64,000 bases of DNA from DATFCK01 sp963728975 (lineage in GTDB: Bacteria > Verrucomicrobiota > Verrucomicrobiia > Chthoniobacterales > UBA10450): NCBI GenBank assembly GCA_963728975.1, contig CAVSMF010000001.1, positions 1,798,001-1,862,000 of the forward strand. Direction: 5' to 3'. The notes beneath the pieces were generated by a model. That model was not told the origin of the DNA and did no database searches. It was given only the letters and a program-made list of their open reading frames with translations. Positions 1-6,772 of this stretch are shown piece by piece. Both the position numbers and the translations under genes were made by a program. The first letter of the stretch is position 1; every line of letters starts with the position of its first letter.

Positions 1-51
1 AGCGGCCACGCTTATTTTCTGCCGGGTTTTTACGCGCCGTAGCGCGGGGCC

Positions 52-870
52 ATGGCAGCCCTGAGCCTGTTTCCGGCTTTCCTTTACGCGGCCAATCTCG
101 TTTTTTTTCTGGTCGGGCTTTATGTCTACGTCTCGCTGATTCGGCAGATTAGGGCCCGAAAAGCTCCCGCTGAAGATAGTCCCCAACCGGGACGAATGTT
201 CGGGTTCCCGGAGGCGATCTTTGCCGCGGTGTTGATGTCGCTGCTCTTGCTGAATCTGGCGATGGCGGCGGCGGTGCCGGCGGCCAAGCTCACCCCTGGA
301 GATCTGGTGGCCAACCTTGTCATAACCGTCGTCGTTCTCCTCATCCTGGTCGGGTTTTTGATGCTTCGCCGCGTCAACATCGATGAGCTGGCCGGGTTCT
401 CCAGGATTGGGATTGTGCGGGCGGTGGCGACCGGGGGGGCTCTGCTTCTGTTAGCCTACCCGCTTCTTAACATCGCCGACGCCATCACCCAGCGTTTGAT
501 CGGCGACGGTTCAAGCCGCCAGAACATAGTGGAACTGTTCAGCGGCTCCCGGACAATGGAAGAACGGATCATGATCATCGTGCTGGCGGTCGCGATTGCA
601 CCGATCGCGGAGGAATTTGTATTCCGCTTTTTCCTTTACGGCGTTCTGCGGCGCTATTTCGGCCGGTTTGCCGGGCTGGCGATCAATTCGGTGTTGTTCG
701 CCGCGGTCCATCAGCATTTGCCGGCATTCGGCGTCCTGGTTGTTTTAGGCAGCTGTTTCACTCTGGCTTACGAATGGAGCGGCTCGATTCTCGTTCCGAT
801 GACGATGCATTCCCTGTTCAATTCGCTCAGTCTGATTCTTCTCGCCTTTCCCCAAATATCGCAGCAATGA
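52..870 (+). CDS. CPBP family intramembrane metalloprotease
   Basis: A 272-residue polytopic membrane protein whose C-terminal half has the CPBP (Rce1/Abi) glutamic-protease signature: EEFVFR at 187-192, a histidine pair at 220 and 222 in AAVHQH, and HSLFN at 253-257. In this family these Glu and His residues bind metal or activate water to cleave membrane-associated peptides. Long hydrophobic stretches at about 8-31, 55-75, 85-105, 127-143 and after 173 fit a multi-spanning topology. The substrate cannot be inferred. Its stop overlaps the thiL start in an ATGA, so the two are probably translationally coupled. The segment before the ATG (1-51) shows nothing recognisable. Confidence 0.88.
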   Translation: MAALSLFPAFLYAANLVFFLVGLYVYVSLIRQIRARKAPAEDSPQPGRMFGFPEAIFAAVLMSLLLLNLAMAAAVPAAKLTPGDLVANLVITVVVLLILVGFLMLRRVNIDELAGFSRIGIVRAVATGGALLLLAYPLLNIADAITQRLIGDGSSRQNIVELFSGSRTMEERIMIIVLAVAIAPIAEEFVFRFFLYGVLRRYFGRFAGLAINSVLFAAVHQHLPAFGVLVVLGSCFTLAYEWSGSILVPMTMHSLFNSLSLILLAFPQISQQ

Positions 871-1757
871 AACTGCGCCAGTTAGGCGAGGACCGGTTAC
901 TGGGTGTAATTATTCCTCGTTTGCAGGTGGCCAAGGGGGTTGTGGCAGGCGCGGGTGATGACGTCGCCGTGGTGGCAGGGCCGGCTGCCAATCAACTGTT
1001 ACTATTAAAGACCGATTGTGTAGTCGAACAGGTCCATTTCGAATCCGGTACGGCGGCCGGGGCGATTGGCTGGAAAGCGATGATGCGCCCGCTGAGCGAT
1101 TTCGCGGCCGTCTCCGGTTTGCCTCAGTTTGCCCTCGTAACTCTGGTGATTTCGAAAGAAAAACGGAGCAGCTGGGTGGAACAACTTTACCGCGGCCTGA
1201 ATCGGGCGGCGAGCCGGTTCCAGGTAAGTATTGTGGGCGGCGAACTAAGCGGGACCCGCGGCCCGGCGATGATTTCTGTAACCGTTTCCGGGATGGTGGA
1301 AAAGAACCGTTGGACCTCCCGACGCGGTGGAAAAGCCGGCGACGATATTTTTGTCACCGGCCGCCTGGGCGGGTCGCGCCGGGGAAAGCATTTGCGGTTT
1401 CTGCCTCGCATCGCGGAGTCGCGGTGGTTAACCGACAATTTTCCGATTCATGCCATGATGGATTTAAGCGACGGCCTCGGCGCAGATTTGCCGCGGCTGG
1501 CCCGGGCGAGCCGGGTCGGGTTCCGGATATGCGAAAAGGATCTGCCGCTCAACCGCAAAGCTACGGTCGAAAATGCAATTTCTGACGGCGAAGATTACGA
1601 ATTGCTGTTTGCGATTTCGAAGCGCCACCGCCGCCATGTCCAAACACGCTGGGGTAAGAAATTTCCGAAGCTTTTGTTGACGCGCATCGGCTCGCTTATT
1701 CCGCGATCGGCAATCCGCAATTCGCATTTAAAAGGTGGCTACGTTCATTTCCAATAG
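867..1757 (+). CDS. thiL: Thiamine-monophosphate kinase ThiL
   Basis: Phosphorylates thiamine monophosphate to thiamine diphosphate with ATP, the last step of cofactor synthesis in the cytoplasm. The 296-residue product shows the family blocks in order: GDD at 30-32, a TDCVVEQVHF-like segment, the GWKAMMRPLSDFAA block, a glycine-rich IVGGE segment, DLSDGLGADL near residue 200 and SDGEDYELLF near 237-246. The ATG at 867 is chosen because it overlaps the upstream stop as ATGA and starts directly at the conserved N-terminus; an upstream in-frame start at 774 would only add sequence overlapping the protease gene. Oddities: the canonical GGDT block reads GGEL here, and the last codons run through a short dispersed repeat and overlap tsaE by 23 bp. 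Confidence 0.92.
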   Translation: MKLRQLGEDRLLGVIIPRLQVAKGVVAGAGDDVAVVAGPAANQLLLLKTDCVVEQVHFESGTAAGAIGWKAMMRPLSDFAAVSGLPQFALVTLVISKEKRSSWVEQLYRGLNRAASRFQVSIVGGELSGTRGPAMISVTVSGMVEKNRWTSRRGGKAGDDIFVTGRLGGSRRGKHLRFLPRIAESRWLTDNFPIHAMMDLSDGLGADLPRLARASRVGFRICEKDLPLNRKATVENAISDGEDYELLFAISKRHRRHVQTRWGKKFPKLLLTRIGSLIPRSAIRNSHLKGGYVHFQ

Positions 1758-2148
1758 CGCGGCCGAAACGGAAGAGATCGGCAGAACGATGGCAAGTGAA
1801 ATTGGCCCCGGCGCGATTCTGGCATTGCGAGGCGAGCTTGGCGCCGGCAAAACCGGCTTCACCAAGGGCCTCGCCGCCGGACTCGGAAGCGAGAGCGTGG
1901 TTACCAGCCCCACCTTCACCATCGTCCACGAATATCGGAATGGCCGGATCCCCATCTATCACTTCGATTTCTTTCGTTTGGACGATGCCCGATCCCTTGC
2001 CTCGTTGGGGCTGGACGAATATTTTTTCGGAAACGGTGTTTCCGTCATTGAATGGGCGGACCGGTTTCCCGAGATCATTCCGGATCACGCCCGCTGGGTA
2101 ACATTTGAGATAACGTCCGAGAATCAACGCACCATTCGGATCGCATGA
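1735..2148 (+). CDS. tsaE: tRNA threonylcarbamoyladenosine biosynthesis ATPase TsaE
   Basis: A 137-residue P-loop ATPase needed for the t6A modification of ANN-decoding tRNAs; it works with TsaB and TsaD. The Walker A motif GELGAGKT is at 33-40, followed by the family blocks VTSPTF, IYHFDFFRL and VSVIEWADR. Length matches the family. The likely start is a GTG at 1735 inside the thiL 3' end, and the stop overlaps the tsaB ATG by four bases. The thiL-tsaE-tsaB run reads as one operon. tsaD and tsaC are not in this window. Confidence 0.92.
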   Translation: MATFISNSAAETEEIGRTMASEIGPGAILALRGELGAGKTGFTKGLAAGLGSESVVTSPTFTIVHEYRNGRIPIYHFDFFRLDDARSLASLGLDEYFFGNGVSVIEWADRFPEIIPDHARWVTFEITSENQRTIRIA

Positions 2149-2747
2149 AAATCCTTGCCCTGGAACTGTCGACCGGCCAGGGCAGTTTAGCCTGGTTTGA
2201 CGAGGGCGTTCAGATCGTGAGGGAGTGGACGAATGACCGGCAAAACTCCGGGCTGTTTTTCGAAAATCTCGACAAGATCGTGGCCGAGTTCGGTCCGCCG
2301 GAAAAAATCGTGGTGGGGTTGGGACCGGGATCGTATGCCGGGGTTCGCATTGCGATTTCGGCCGCGATGGGATTGGAGCGGGCCGCCCAGGCGCAGCTGC
2401 TGGGTTATCCCTCGATCTGTGCCATGGCTGGGAATGTTAACGACTACTTTGTGGCCGGTGATGCGCGCCGGCGCTCGTTCTACTGGGCGCGGGTTTCCGG
2501 ACGGGCAGTGGTTGGCGACTTCGCGTTGTATTCGGAAACGGAATTGCGCGAGAAACTGGCCGGGTTGGAAGGAAATGTCCCGGTCTATTCTTCTGATCCG
2601 TTACCCGGGTTTGGCGACGTCGATCGGCGATTCCCTTCGGCTCGGATTCTGGCGGACCTCGCCCAAGAATCGAACAGGCAGTTTGGTCTGCCTCCACTGG
2701 AGCCGATTTATCTCCGTGAACCGCATGTGACGGTGCCAAAATCGTGA
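2145..2747 (+). CDS. tsaB: tRNA threonylcarbamoyladenosine biosynthesis protein TsaB
   Basis: A 200-residue ASKHA-fold protein that is the dimerisation partner and scaffold of TsaD in t6A synthesis. The N-terminus (ILALELSTGQGSLA) matches the family's ATPase-like fold, and GLGPGSYAG at 58-66 is the characteristic TsaB motif followed by the VRIAISAAMGLERA helix. The C-terminal part is variable, as is usual. The start is fixed by an ATGA overlap with tsaE, so both are likely made from one transcript and coupled in translation. Confidence 0.9.
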   Translation: MKILALELSTGQGSLAWFDEGVQIVREWTNDRQNSGLFFENLDKIVAEFGPPEKIVVGLGPGSYAGVRIAISAAMGLERAAQAQLLGYPSICAMAGNVNDYFVAGDARRRSFYWARVSGRAVVGDFALYSETELREKLAGLEGNVPVYSSDPLPGFGDVDRRFPSARILADLAQESNRQFGLPPLEPIYLREPHVTVPKS

Positions 2748-2799
2748 CAGAGTGATGCGCCGCAACCGGGGAACCGCGGCTTCCGGGCAGCCGAGCCAG

Positions 2800-2857
2800 G
2801 TAGACGCGATCTCTGGTCGCGTTAGCAACACCCAAGCGGCGAGGAAGCCGCGTCTAC
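2800..2857. repeat. Intergenic inverted repeat between tsaB and alr
   Basis: The 203-bp gap between tsaB and alr holds a 9-bp perfect inverted repeat, GTAGACGCG at 2800-2808 and its complement at 2849-2857, around a 40-base GC-rich centre. There is no T-run after it, so it does not look like a classic terminator. It may be a decayed mobile palindrome. No open frame in the gap is convincing. Confidence 0.45.
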
Positions 2858-2950
2858 TTTCGGCGGCTGGGAAGGCGCCGTTGCCTGGGTGCGGTGCCGG
2901 AGGCGACCGTTGTAAACTCGCGACTGTTACAGCACAGTACGATTCAAATC

Positions 2951-4051
2951 ATGACGGCGGAAACTTATCGGTGCTGGGCGGAGATCGACACCAATGCGTT
3001 AAGGCAAAATGTCGCGGTCGTGCGGCAACGGATCGGCAGGGCGGAGATCCTCGGGGTTGTTAAGGCGAATGCTTACGGACACGGAATGATCGGCATTGCC
3101 GAGGCGCTGGCCGATGATGCCCAGTTATTCGGGGTAGCCAATCTCGAAGAAGCGCTGGCGCTGCGGGCAAGAGTGCCGCATCCGATCATTATTCTGGGGC
3201 CGGCCCTGGCTGAGGAGCGGCCGGGCATTGCCGAGCACAAATTCATTCCGACGATCTCGACGTTGGACGAAGCGGAAGAGTTCAACCGGCTGGCGCAGGT
3301 CCCGGCCGTTCAAGTCAATTTCAAAGTAGACACCGGAATGGGCCGGATGGGTGTTCCCGAAGAGCGGGCCCGCGAAGTTTTCTCGAAAGCCGCCAGATTG
3401 CCAAACATCAGGATTCACAGCATCTCGACCCACTTGCCGGTTTCAAACGAGGATGCCGGATATACCCGGGAAGAGCTCAGCCGGTTTGGGCGTATTGCGA
3501 AACAGCTGCGCTCGGATGTTCCGGGCGATTACAAGGCGCATGTTCTCCAGAGCGCGGGGACACTGGCTTTTGCCGATGAAACATTCGACATCGTGCGCGC
3601 GGGCATCATGCTTTACGGAATCTCGCCGTTAGCCGAGTATCAAAAGCTGTTGCGGCCGGTGATGACGTGGAAAACGAGGATCGGGTTGGTGCGCACATTG
3701 CCCAAGGGGAGCTCGATTAGTTATGGCAGGACATTTATCGCACCGGCGGAGATGCGAGTGGCAACGATTACCGCCGGTTATGCCGATGGTTATCCGAGGC
3801 ATCTTTCCAATCGAGACGCTGCGGTGTTGATCCAGGGCCGGCGCTGTTCCTTGCTCGGGCGGGTAACCATGGATCTAATGATGGTGGATGTGACCCCGCT
3901 CCAGCACGTCGGCGTTGGCGAGGAGGTCGTCCTGATGGGCCGGCAAGGCGGGGAAGAAATTTCATGCGCGGAATTGGCGGAAAAGGGCGGCACGATCACG
4001 TGGGAAATTACGACACGGGTTGGCGCGCGGGTAAAACGCGTGTTTGTTTAA
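2951..4051 (+). CDS. alr: Alanine racemase
   Basis: PLP-dependent racemase that makes D-alanine for peptidoglycan. In the 366-residue product the PLP lysine lies in VVKANAYGHG (K38) and the catalytic tyrosine in SISYGRTF (Y258). The GYADGYPR and GRVTMDLMMVDVT blocks of the C-terminal beta domain are present. The ATG at 2951 starts just before the conserved WAEIDTNALRQN segment; a GTG at 2894 would add 19 residues with no family resemblance. It follows tsaB by 203 bp, a gap holding an inverted repeat, so it may have its own promoter. Alr lies next to TsaE-type genes in several phyla. Confidence 0.95.
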   Translation: MTAETYRCWAEIDTNALRQNVAVVRQRIGRAEILGVVKANAYGHGMIGIAEALADDAQLFGVANLEEALALRARVPHPIIILGPALAEERPGIAEHKFIPTISTLDEAEEFNRLAQVPAVQVNFKVDTGMGRMGVPEERAREVFSKAARLPNIRIHSISTHLPVSNEDAGYTREELSRFGRIAKQLRSDVPGDYKAHVLQSAGTLAFADETFDIVRAGIMLYGISPLAEYQKLLRPVMTWKTRIGLVRTLPKGSSISYGRTFIAPAEMRVATITAGYADGYPRHLSNRDAAVLIQGRRCSLLGRVTMDLMMVDVTPLQHVGVGEEVVLMGRQGGEEISCAELAEKGGTITWEITTRVGARVKRVFV

Positions 4052-4056
4052 AGATC

Positions 4057-4146
4057 GTTGAAGCGATGAAGGGTAGAAGCGTTGAAGCGTTGAAGGGTTG
4101 AAGCGGCTGATAATGAGGTCTTGCAATAGAAACGCTTCAACGTTTT
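4057..4146. repeat. GTTGAAGCG tandem repeat with inverted copy (possible alr terminator)
   Basis: Just after the alr stop, GTTGAAGCG-like units recur at 4057-4065, 4081-4089, 4089-4097 (variant) and 4097-4105. An inverted copy, CGCTTCAACG, lies at 4133-4142 and is followed by TTTT. The 10-bp stem 4080-4089 / 4133-4142 could form a long-loop hairpin and act as a weak terminator. The units look like a short mobile or slippage-derived repeat. Confidence 0.5.
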
Positions 4147-4156
4147 AACCAGCAAC

Positions 4157-4519
4157 ATGTTTCAAATCATTTTCAACGAGTTGAGCGCGGCGGAAATCTC
4201 GGCTCTGCCGAAATCGCTCCAACTCGATCTGCTCGCCGAATTCCAGATCCTGCCGGAAGACCTGGATCGGCTGGACACGAAACGATTTGGAGTAATCGAG
4301 CGGCGGGGCAAAAAACTCTATCGATTCCGGGCGAAGGATTACCGGATTTACTTTGAGAAGACGAATGACGGGATCACGGTCCACCGGGTATTGCACAAGA
4401 ACACGCTGCGGGATTTTCTGTTCCGCAGCAAGCTGCCGACCTCGGAGGACGCGCAGTTGGGCGAGACGCGCGAATTCTGGAAATTAATCGAACAGGGAGA
4501 GCGGACTCGCAAGGTATAG
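4157..4519 (+). CDS. RelE/ParE-family toxin-like protein
   Basis: A 120-residue protein whose middle part (KKLYRFRAKDYRIYFE, then ITVHRVLHKNTLRDF) matches the RelE/ParE fold, where a conserved R-x-R-x-x-D-Y-R-I-Y strand pair precedes a V-x-R-V-x-H-K segment. Members of the fold are ribosome-dependent mRNA endonucleases or gyrase poisons. No antitoxin-like gene is adjacent: alr is upstream and the minus-strand rpsR cluster follows. It may therefore be a solitary or chromosomally domesticated relative. The charged C-terminal tail after about residue 95 is not part of the usual core. Function is inferred from motif resemblance only. Confidence 0.6.
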   Translation: MFQIIFNELSAAEISALPKSLQLDLLAEFQILPEDLDRLDTKRFGVIERRGKKLYRFRAKDYRIYFEKTNDGITVHRVLHKNTLRDFLFRSKLPTSEDAQLGETREFWKLIEQGERTRKV

Positions 4520-4621
4520 GGGCGGATCAGCTTTCCAAGCCCTGTCGCACATCGGCAGAATATCGTGGTGCGGGATTACCAACAGGCGCCTTGGCACCAC
4601 CGGCCAATGCAGAAAACCTAA

Positions 4622-4652
4622 CCGCGAGATCCCTCGACTTCGCTCGGGATGA
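4622..4652 (-). repeat. Dispersed TCATYCTGARCGRAGT-type repeat, copy 1
   Basis: Read on the minus strand, the segment starts TCATCCCGAGCGAAGTCGAG and continues into GGATCTCGCGG. It matches segments at 38339-38369 and 62345-62374. All three copies lie between genes. This is a short repeat with no coding capacity, found here downstream of rpsR. Confidence 0.6.
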
Positions 4653-4653
4653 T

Positions 4654-4677
4654 AAATCAGCTCAGTGACGCTGATTT
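4654..4677 (-). terminator. Weak hairpin downstream of rpsR
   Basis: Two bases beyond the rpsR stop on the minus strand, AAATCAGC and GCTGATTT form an 8-bp stem with an 8-base loop. The tail ATCAT is not a proper U-run, so termination would be weak. It is the only hairpin at the end of this three-gene cluster. Confidence 0.4.
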
Positions 4678-4678
4678 G

Positions 4679-4918
4679 TCACTTCATCAGGAGGACCGAG
4701 CGGCTGCGCTTGATTTCGCGGGTGATTTTACGGTGCATGTGGGCAGGCATGCCGGTGACGCGCCGGGGAAGAATTTTGCCGCTTTCGGTTACGAATTTTT
4801 TCAGCAGATCGGGGTTCTTGTAATCGATTGCTTCGACCGCGATATCGATGCGACGCCGCGGCATGGTGCGGTTAGCGCGGCGAAAAGCGGAGCGGCGTTT
4901 GGCGGTTTTGGGTTGCAT
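4679..4918 (-). CDS. rpsR: 30S ribosomal protein S18
   Basis: A 79-residue small-subunit protein recognised by IDYKNPDLLKKFVTESGKILPRR followed by the HMHRKITREIKRSR helix, the RNA-binding core of S18. No cysteine is present, so it is a zinc-free (C-minus) form. It lies 6 bp downstream of rpmG and is the last gene of a cluster with a DksA-like gene. In many bacteria rpsR instead sits with rpsF and rplI; those are not visible here. Confidence 0.93.
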   Translation of the reverse strand: MQPKTAKRRSAFRRANRTMPRRRIDIAVEAIDYKNPDLLKKFVTESGKILPRRVTGMPAHMHRKITREIKRSRSVLLMK

Positions 4919-4924
4919 TGGCAG

Positions 4925-5098
4925 TTATCTGGTCTCGCGGTGCAGCGTGCGCCGGCGCAAAAACGGATTGTATTTCTTTTTCTCGAGACGGTTTGGGGTT
5001 CGGGGGCTTTTTTTGTTGCGGGTAGTCATGTAACGCGAAACCGGTTTGCCCAGCGCCTTCGCTTCGGTGCACTCGAGAGTGATGATTTCCTGGGCCAT
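4925..5098 (-). CDS. rpmG: 50S ribosomal protein L33
   Basis: A 57-residue large-subunit protein found by translating the short gap between rpsR and the DksA-like gene. It begins MAQEIITLECTEAKALGKPV, then has SRYMTTRNKK and NRLEKKKYNPFLRRRTLHRE, the L33 hallmark (TTxNK...RLxLxKYxPxLRxHxxHxE). It has a single cysteine and lacks the two CxxC pairs of zinc-binding L33. The start is 4 bp from the upstream stop and the stop is 6 bp from the rpsR start, so the three genes look co-transcribed. Confidence 0.92.
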   Translation of the reverse strand: MAQEIITLECTEAKALGKPVSRYMTTRNKKSPRTPNRLEKKKYNPFLRRRTLHRETR

Positions 5099-5102
5099 GA
5101 AG

Positions 5103-5792
5103 TTACTCTTTGGTTTCGGTGGGGGTGGCTTCTTCCTCCTCCGTCTCGCCGCCTTCGTCGTCGGTCAAGCCAAAAAGGGAAGTCACCGATTGCCGGACGC
5201 GGGAGGCGCGATTCTGTTTTTCCAGTTGGGATTGGCACTCGACGGTAAAACGGGCGAAAGGAATCGCTTCCAAACGGGCCCGCGGAATCGGTTTGCCCGA
5301 CATTTCGCAGATTCCATACGAGCCCAGCTCGATCCGCTTCAAAGCCTGGTCGATCTCGTAGAGAGCGTCCTGCTCCTGCGATAGCAAGCTTAGGGCGAAA
5401 TCGCGGTCGTAAGCGTCGGACCCGGCATCGGCCTGATGCATTCCAAAGGCAGAAGCTTCGCTGCCTTCGGCCCGCGAGCGCAAGGTATCCTGGGCCACTC
5501 CGGCCATGGAATCGACCATGGCGTCACGCAACTGAAGCAGCTTTTCTTTTTGCTTCCGGGTAAAAGGATCCAGCTTCCGCTCCCGATCACTCTTCCCCAG
5601 CAGACGAATCGTATCCGGAGTGTGGTTGCCTCCTTTCGGTCCCGAAATTTTTGTTTGCTTTGCTCCCTTTGCTTTCGCGGCTGCCGCGGGTTTCGCTTTC
5701 TTCTTCAATTTTGCGGCAGAAACCTTGCCGTGAGATCTGGCTTTAGACGCAGATTTTTTGGCGGGAGCTTTCTTGTCTTTTGATCTAGCCAT
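5103..5792 (-). CDS. TraR/DksA-type zinc-finger-like protein with Lys/Ala-rich N-terminus
   Basis: A 229-residue protein from the ATG at 5792 (an upstream frame extension to 5849 has no family resemblance). Residues 1 to about 60 are Lys/Ala/Ser-rich and probably disordered. After them comes the DksA-type coiled coil with the Asp-rich tip (DAGSDAYDRDFALSLLSQEQD), then the globular domain YGICEMSGKPIPRARLEAIPFARFTVECQ. DksA proteins bind the RNA polymerase secondary channel with ppGpp. Of the canonical four zinc cysteines (C-x2-C-x17-C-x2-C) only the first and last remain; the second is Ser and the third Thr. The C-terminus is a very acidic tail. It leads rpmG and rpsR at 4-bp spacing. Confidence 0.85.
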   Translation of the reverse strand: MARSKDKKAPAKKSASKARSHGKVSAAKLKKKAKPAAAAKAKGAKQTKISGPKGGNHTPDTIRLLGKSDRERKLDPFTRKQKEKLLQLRDAMVDSMAGVAQDTLRSRAEGSEASAFGMHQADAGSDAYDRDFALSLLSQEQDALYEIDQALKRIELGSYGICEMSGKPIPRARLEAIPFARFTVECQSQLEKQNRASRVRQSVTSLFGLTDDEGGETEEEEATPTETKE

Positions 5793-5930
5793 AATTTGGG
5801 CGGACGCCTGAAATGTCGGCGCCAAAAACGGAGGCTTAATTAAGAACATTTCCCCAAACGCGCAAGCGGAGATTTGTTGGGTAAAATCCGTCTGGCATTT
5901 CGAGTGGCGGCGGCTGAAATTGCGCCCCTG

Positions 5931-6728
5931 CTACGAGCTGGCGCTGGAGTAGTGCCGGAGAGCAAAACGCCAGAAACTGCGGGCCAACCAGGAGACGATC
6001 AATGAGGCTATGATCAGGTGGGCCATTAACCAGGCGGGCTGTTGCATCGATTTGACCAGGAGGCGGGCGGGGATATTGGCGACGACGATAACGGGGATGA
6101 TCCACCCGAAAATGAAGCGGAAGACTGGGGGGAAAATCACATCGGGATAACGGGCAATATTCAAAAAATTGAAATAGCCGTAGACCAGTCCCTGGGCGCG
6201 TATGATCCAGAAGCTGACCGCAGCCAGGCTCAGCATGATGGAATAATGGACGGCAATGCCGAAACCCAGGGCAACCAGATAAAGAATCACTGCAAGTGGG
6301 CTGGGGACGATGCCCAGCTTCGACAATGACACGCAAACGACGGCTCCGCCGACGATGGCGTTGACTACGCTATCGAGGCCAAATTGTTTTGTGGAGACCG
6401 CAAATTGACTGTCGAGGGGCAAAACCAGCAGGGAATCGAGCTTCCCGGTCCGAACTAATTCCGGGATATTGGCAATGTTCACGAAAAAGAACGCCTGAAA
6501 AAGTTGGGCGATGATCTGATGGGTTCCGACGAGGAGCACGACTTCCCATTTGGACCAATCGCCGATCCGGTTGACCTGACCGAAGATAATGCTGAAGAAG
6601 ATGATCTGACCGCAAAACCAGAGGACTTCGACCAGCATCCAAAGGATAAAGTTAGCTTTGAAGCTCAACTCGCGGATAAGCGAATTGCGCAGCATGATGG
6701 AATAAATTTCGATGTAACGACGGAGCAC
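5931..6728 (-). CDS. ABC-2 family transporter permease
   Basis: A 265-residue integral membrane protein with about six hydrophobic segments. The N-terminal pattern (YIEIYSIMLRNSLIRELSFKANFILW) and the EVVLLVGTHQI and GKLDSLLVLPLDSQF blocks resemble the ABC2_membrane_6 (former DUF990) permeases, which pair with a second permease and a NatA-like ATPase in drug or glycan export. The start is a GTG at 6728. A second permease of the same kind is at 10034-10801 on the same strand, with the plus-strand macA-macB genes between them. No dedicated ATPase gene is seen beside either. Divergent from macA across a 44-bp gap. Confidence 0.8.
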   Translation of the reverse strand: MLRRYIEIYSIMLRNSLIRELSFKANFILWMLVEVLWFCGQIIFFSIIFGQVNRIGDWSKWEVVLLVGTHQIIAQLFQAFFFVNIANIPELVRTGKLDSLLVLPLDSQFAVSTKQFGLDSVVNAIVGGAVVCVSLSKLGIVPSPLAVILYLVALGFGIAVHYSIMLSLAAVSFWIIRAQGLVYGYFNFLNIARYPDVIFPPVFRFIFGWIIPVIVVANIPARLLVKSMQQPAWLMAHLIIASLIVSWLARSFWRFALRHYSSASS

Positions 6729-6772
6729 GGTTTCCGGTCTTAAGTTATATACCGAGATTGATTTTGGTTCTC

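Noticed and set aside
4157..4519. Complete toxin-antitoxin system
   Set aside because: The RelE-like gene has no adjacent antitoxin-like frame on either strand, so only the single gene is reported.
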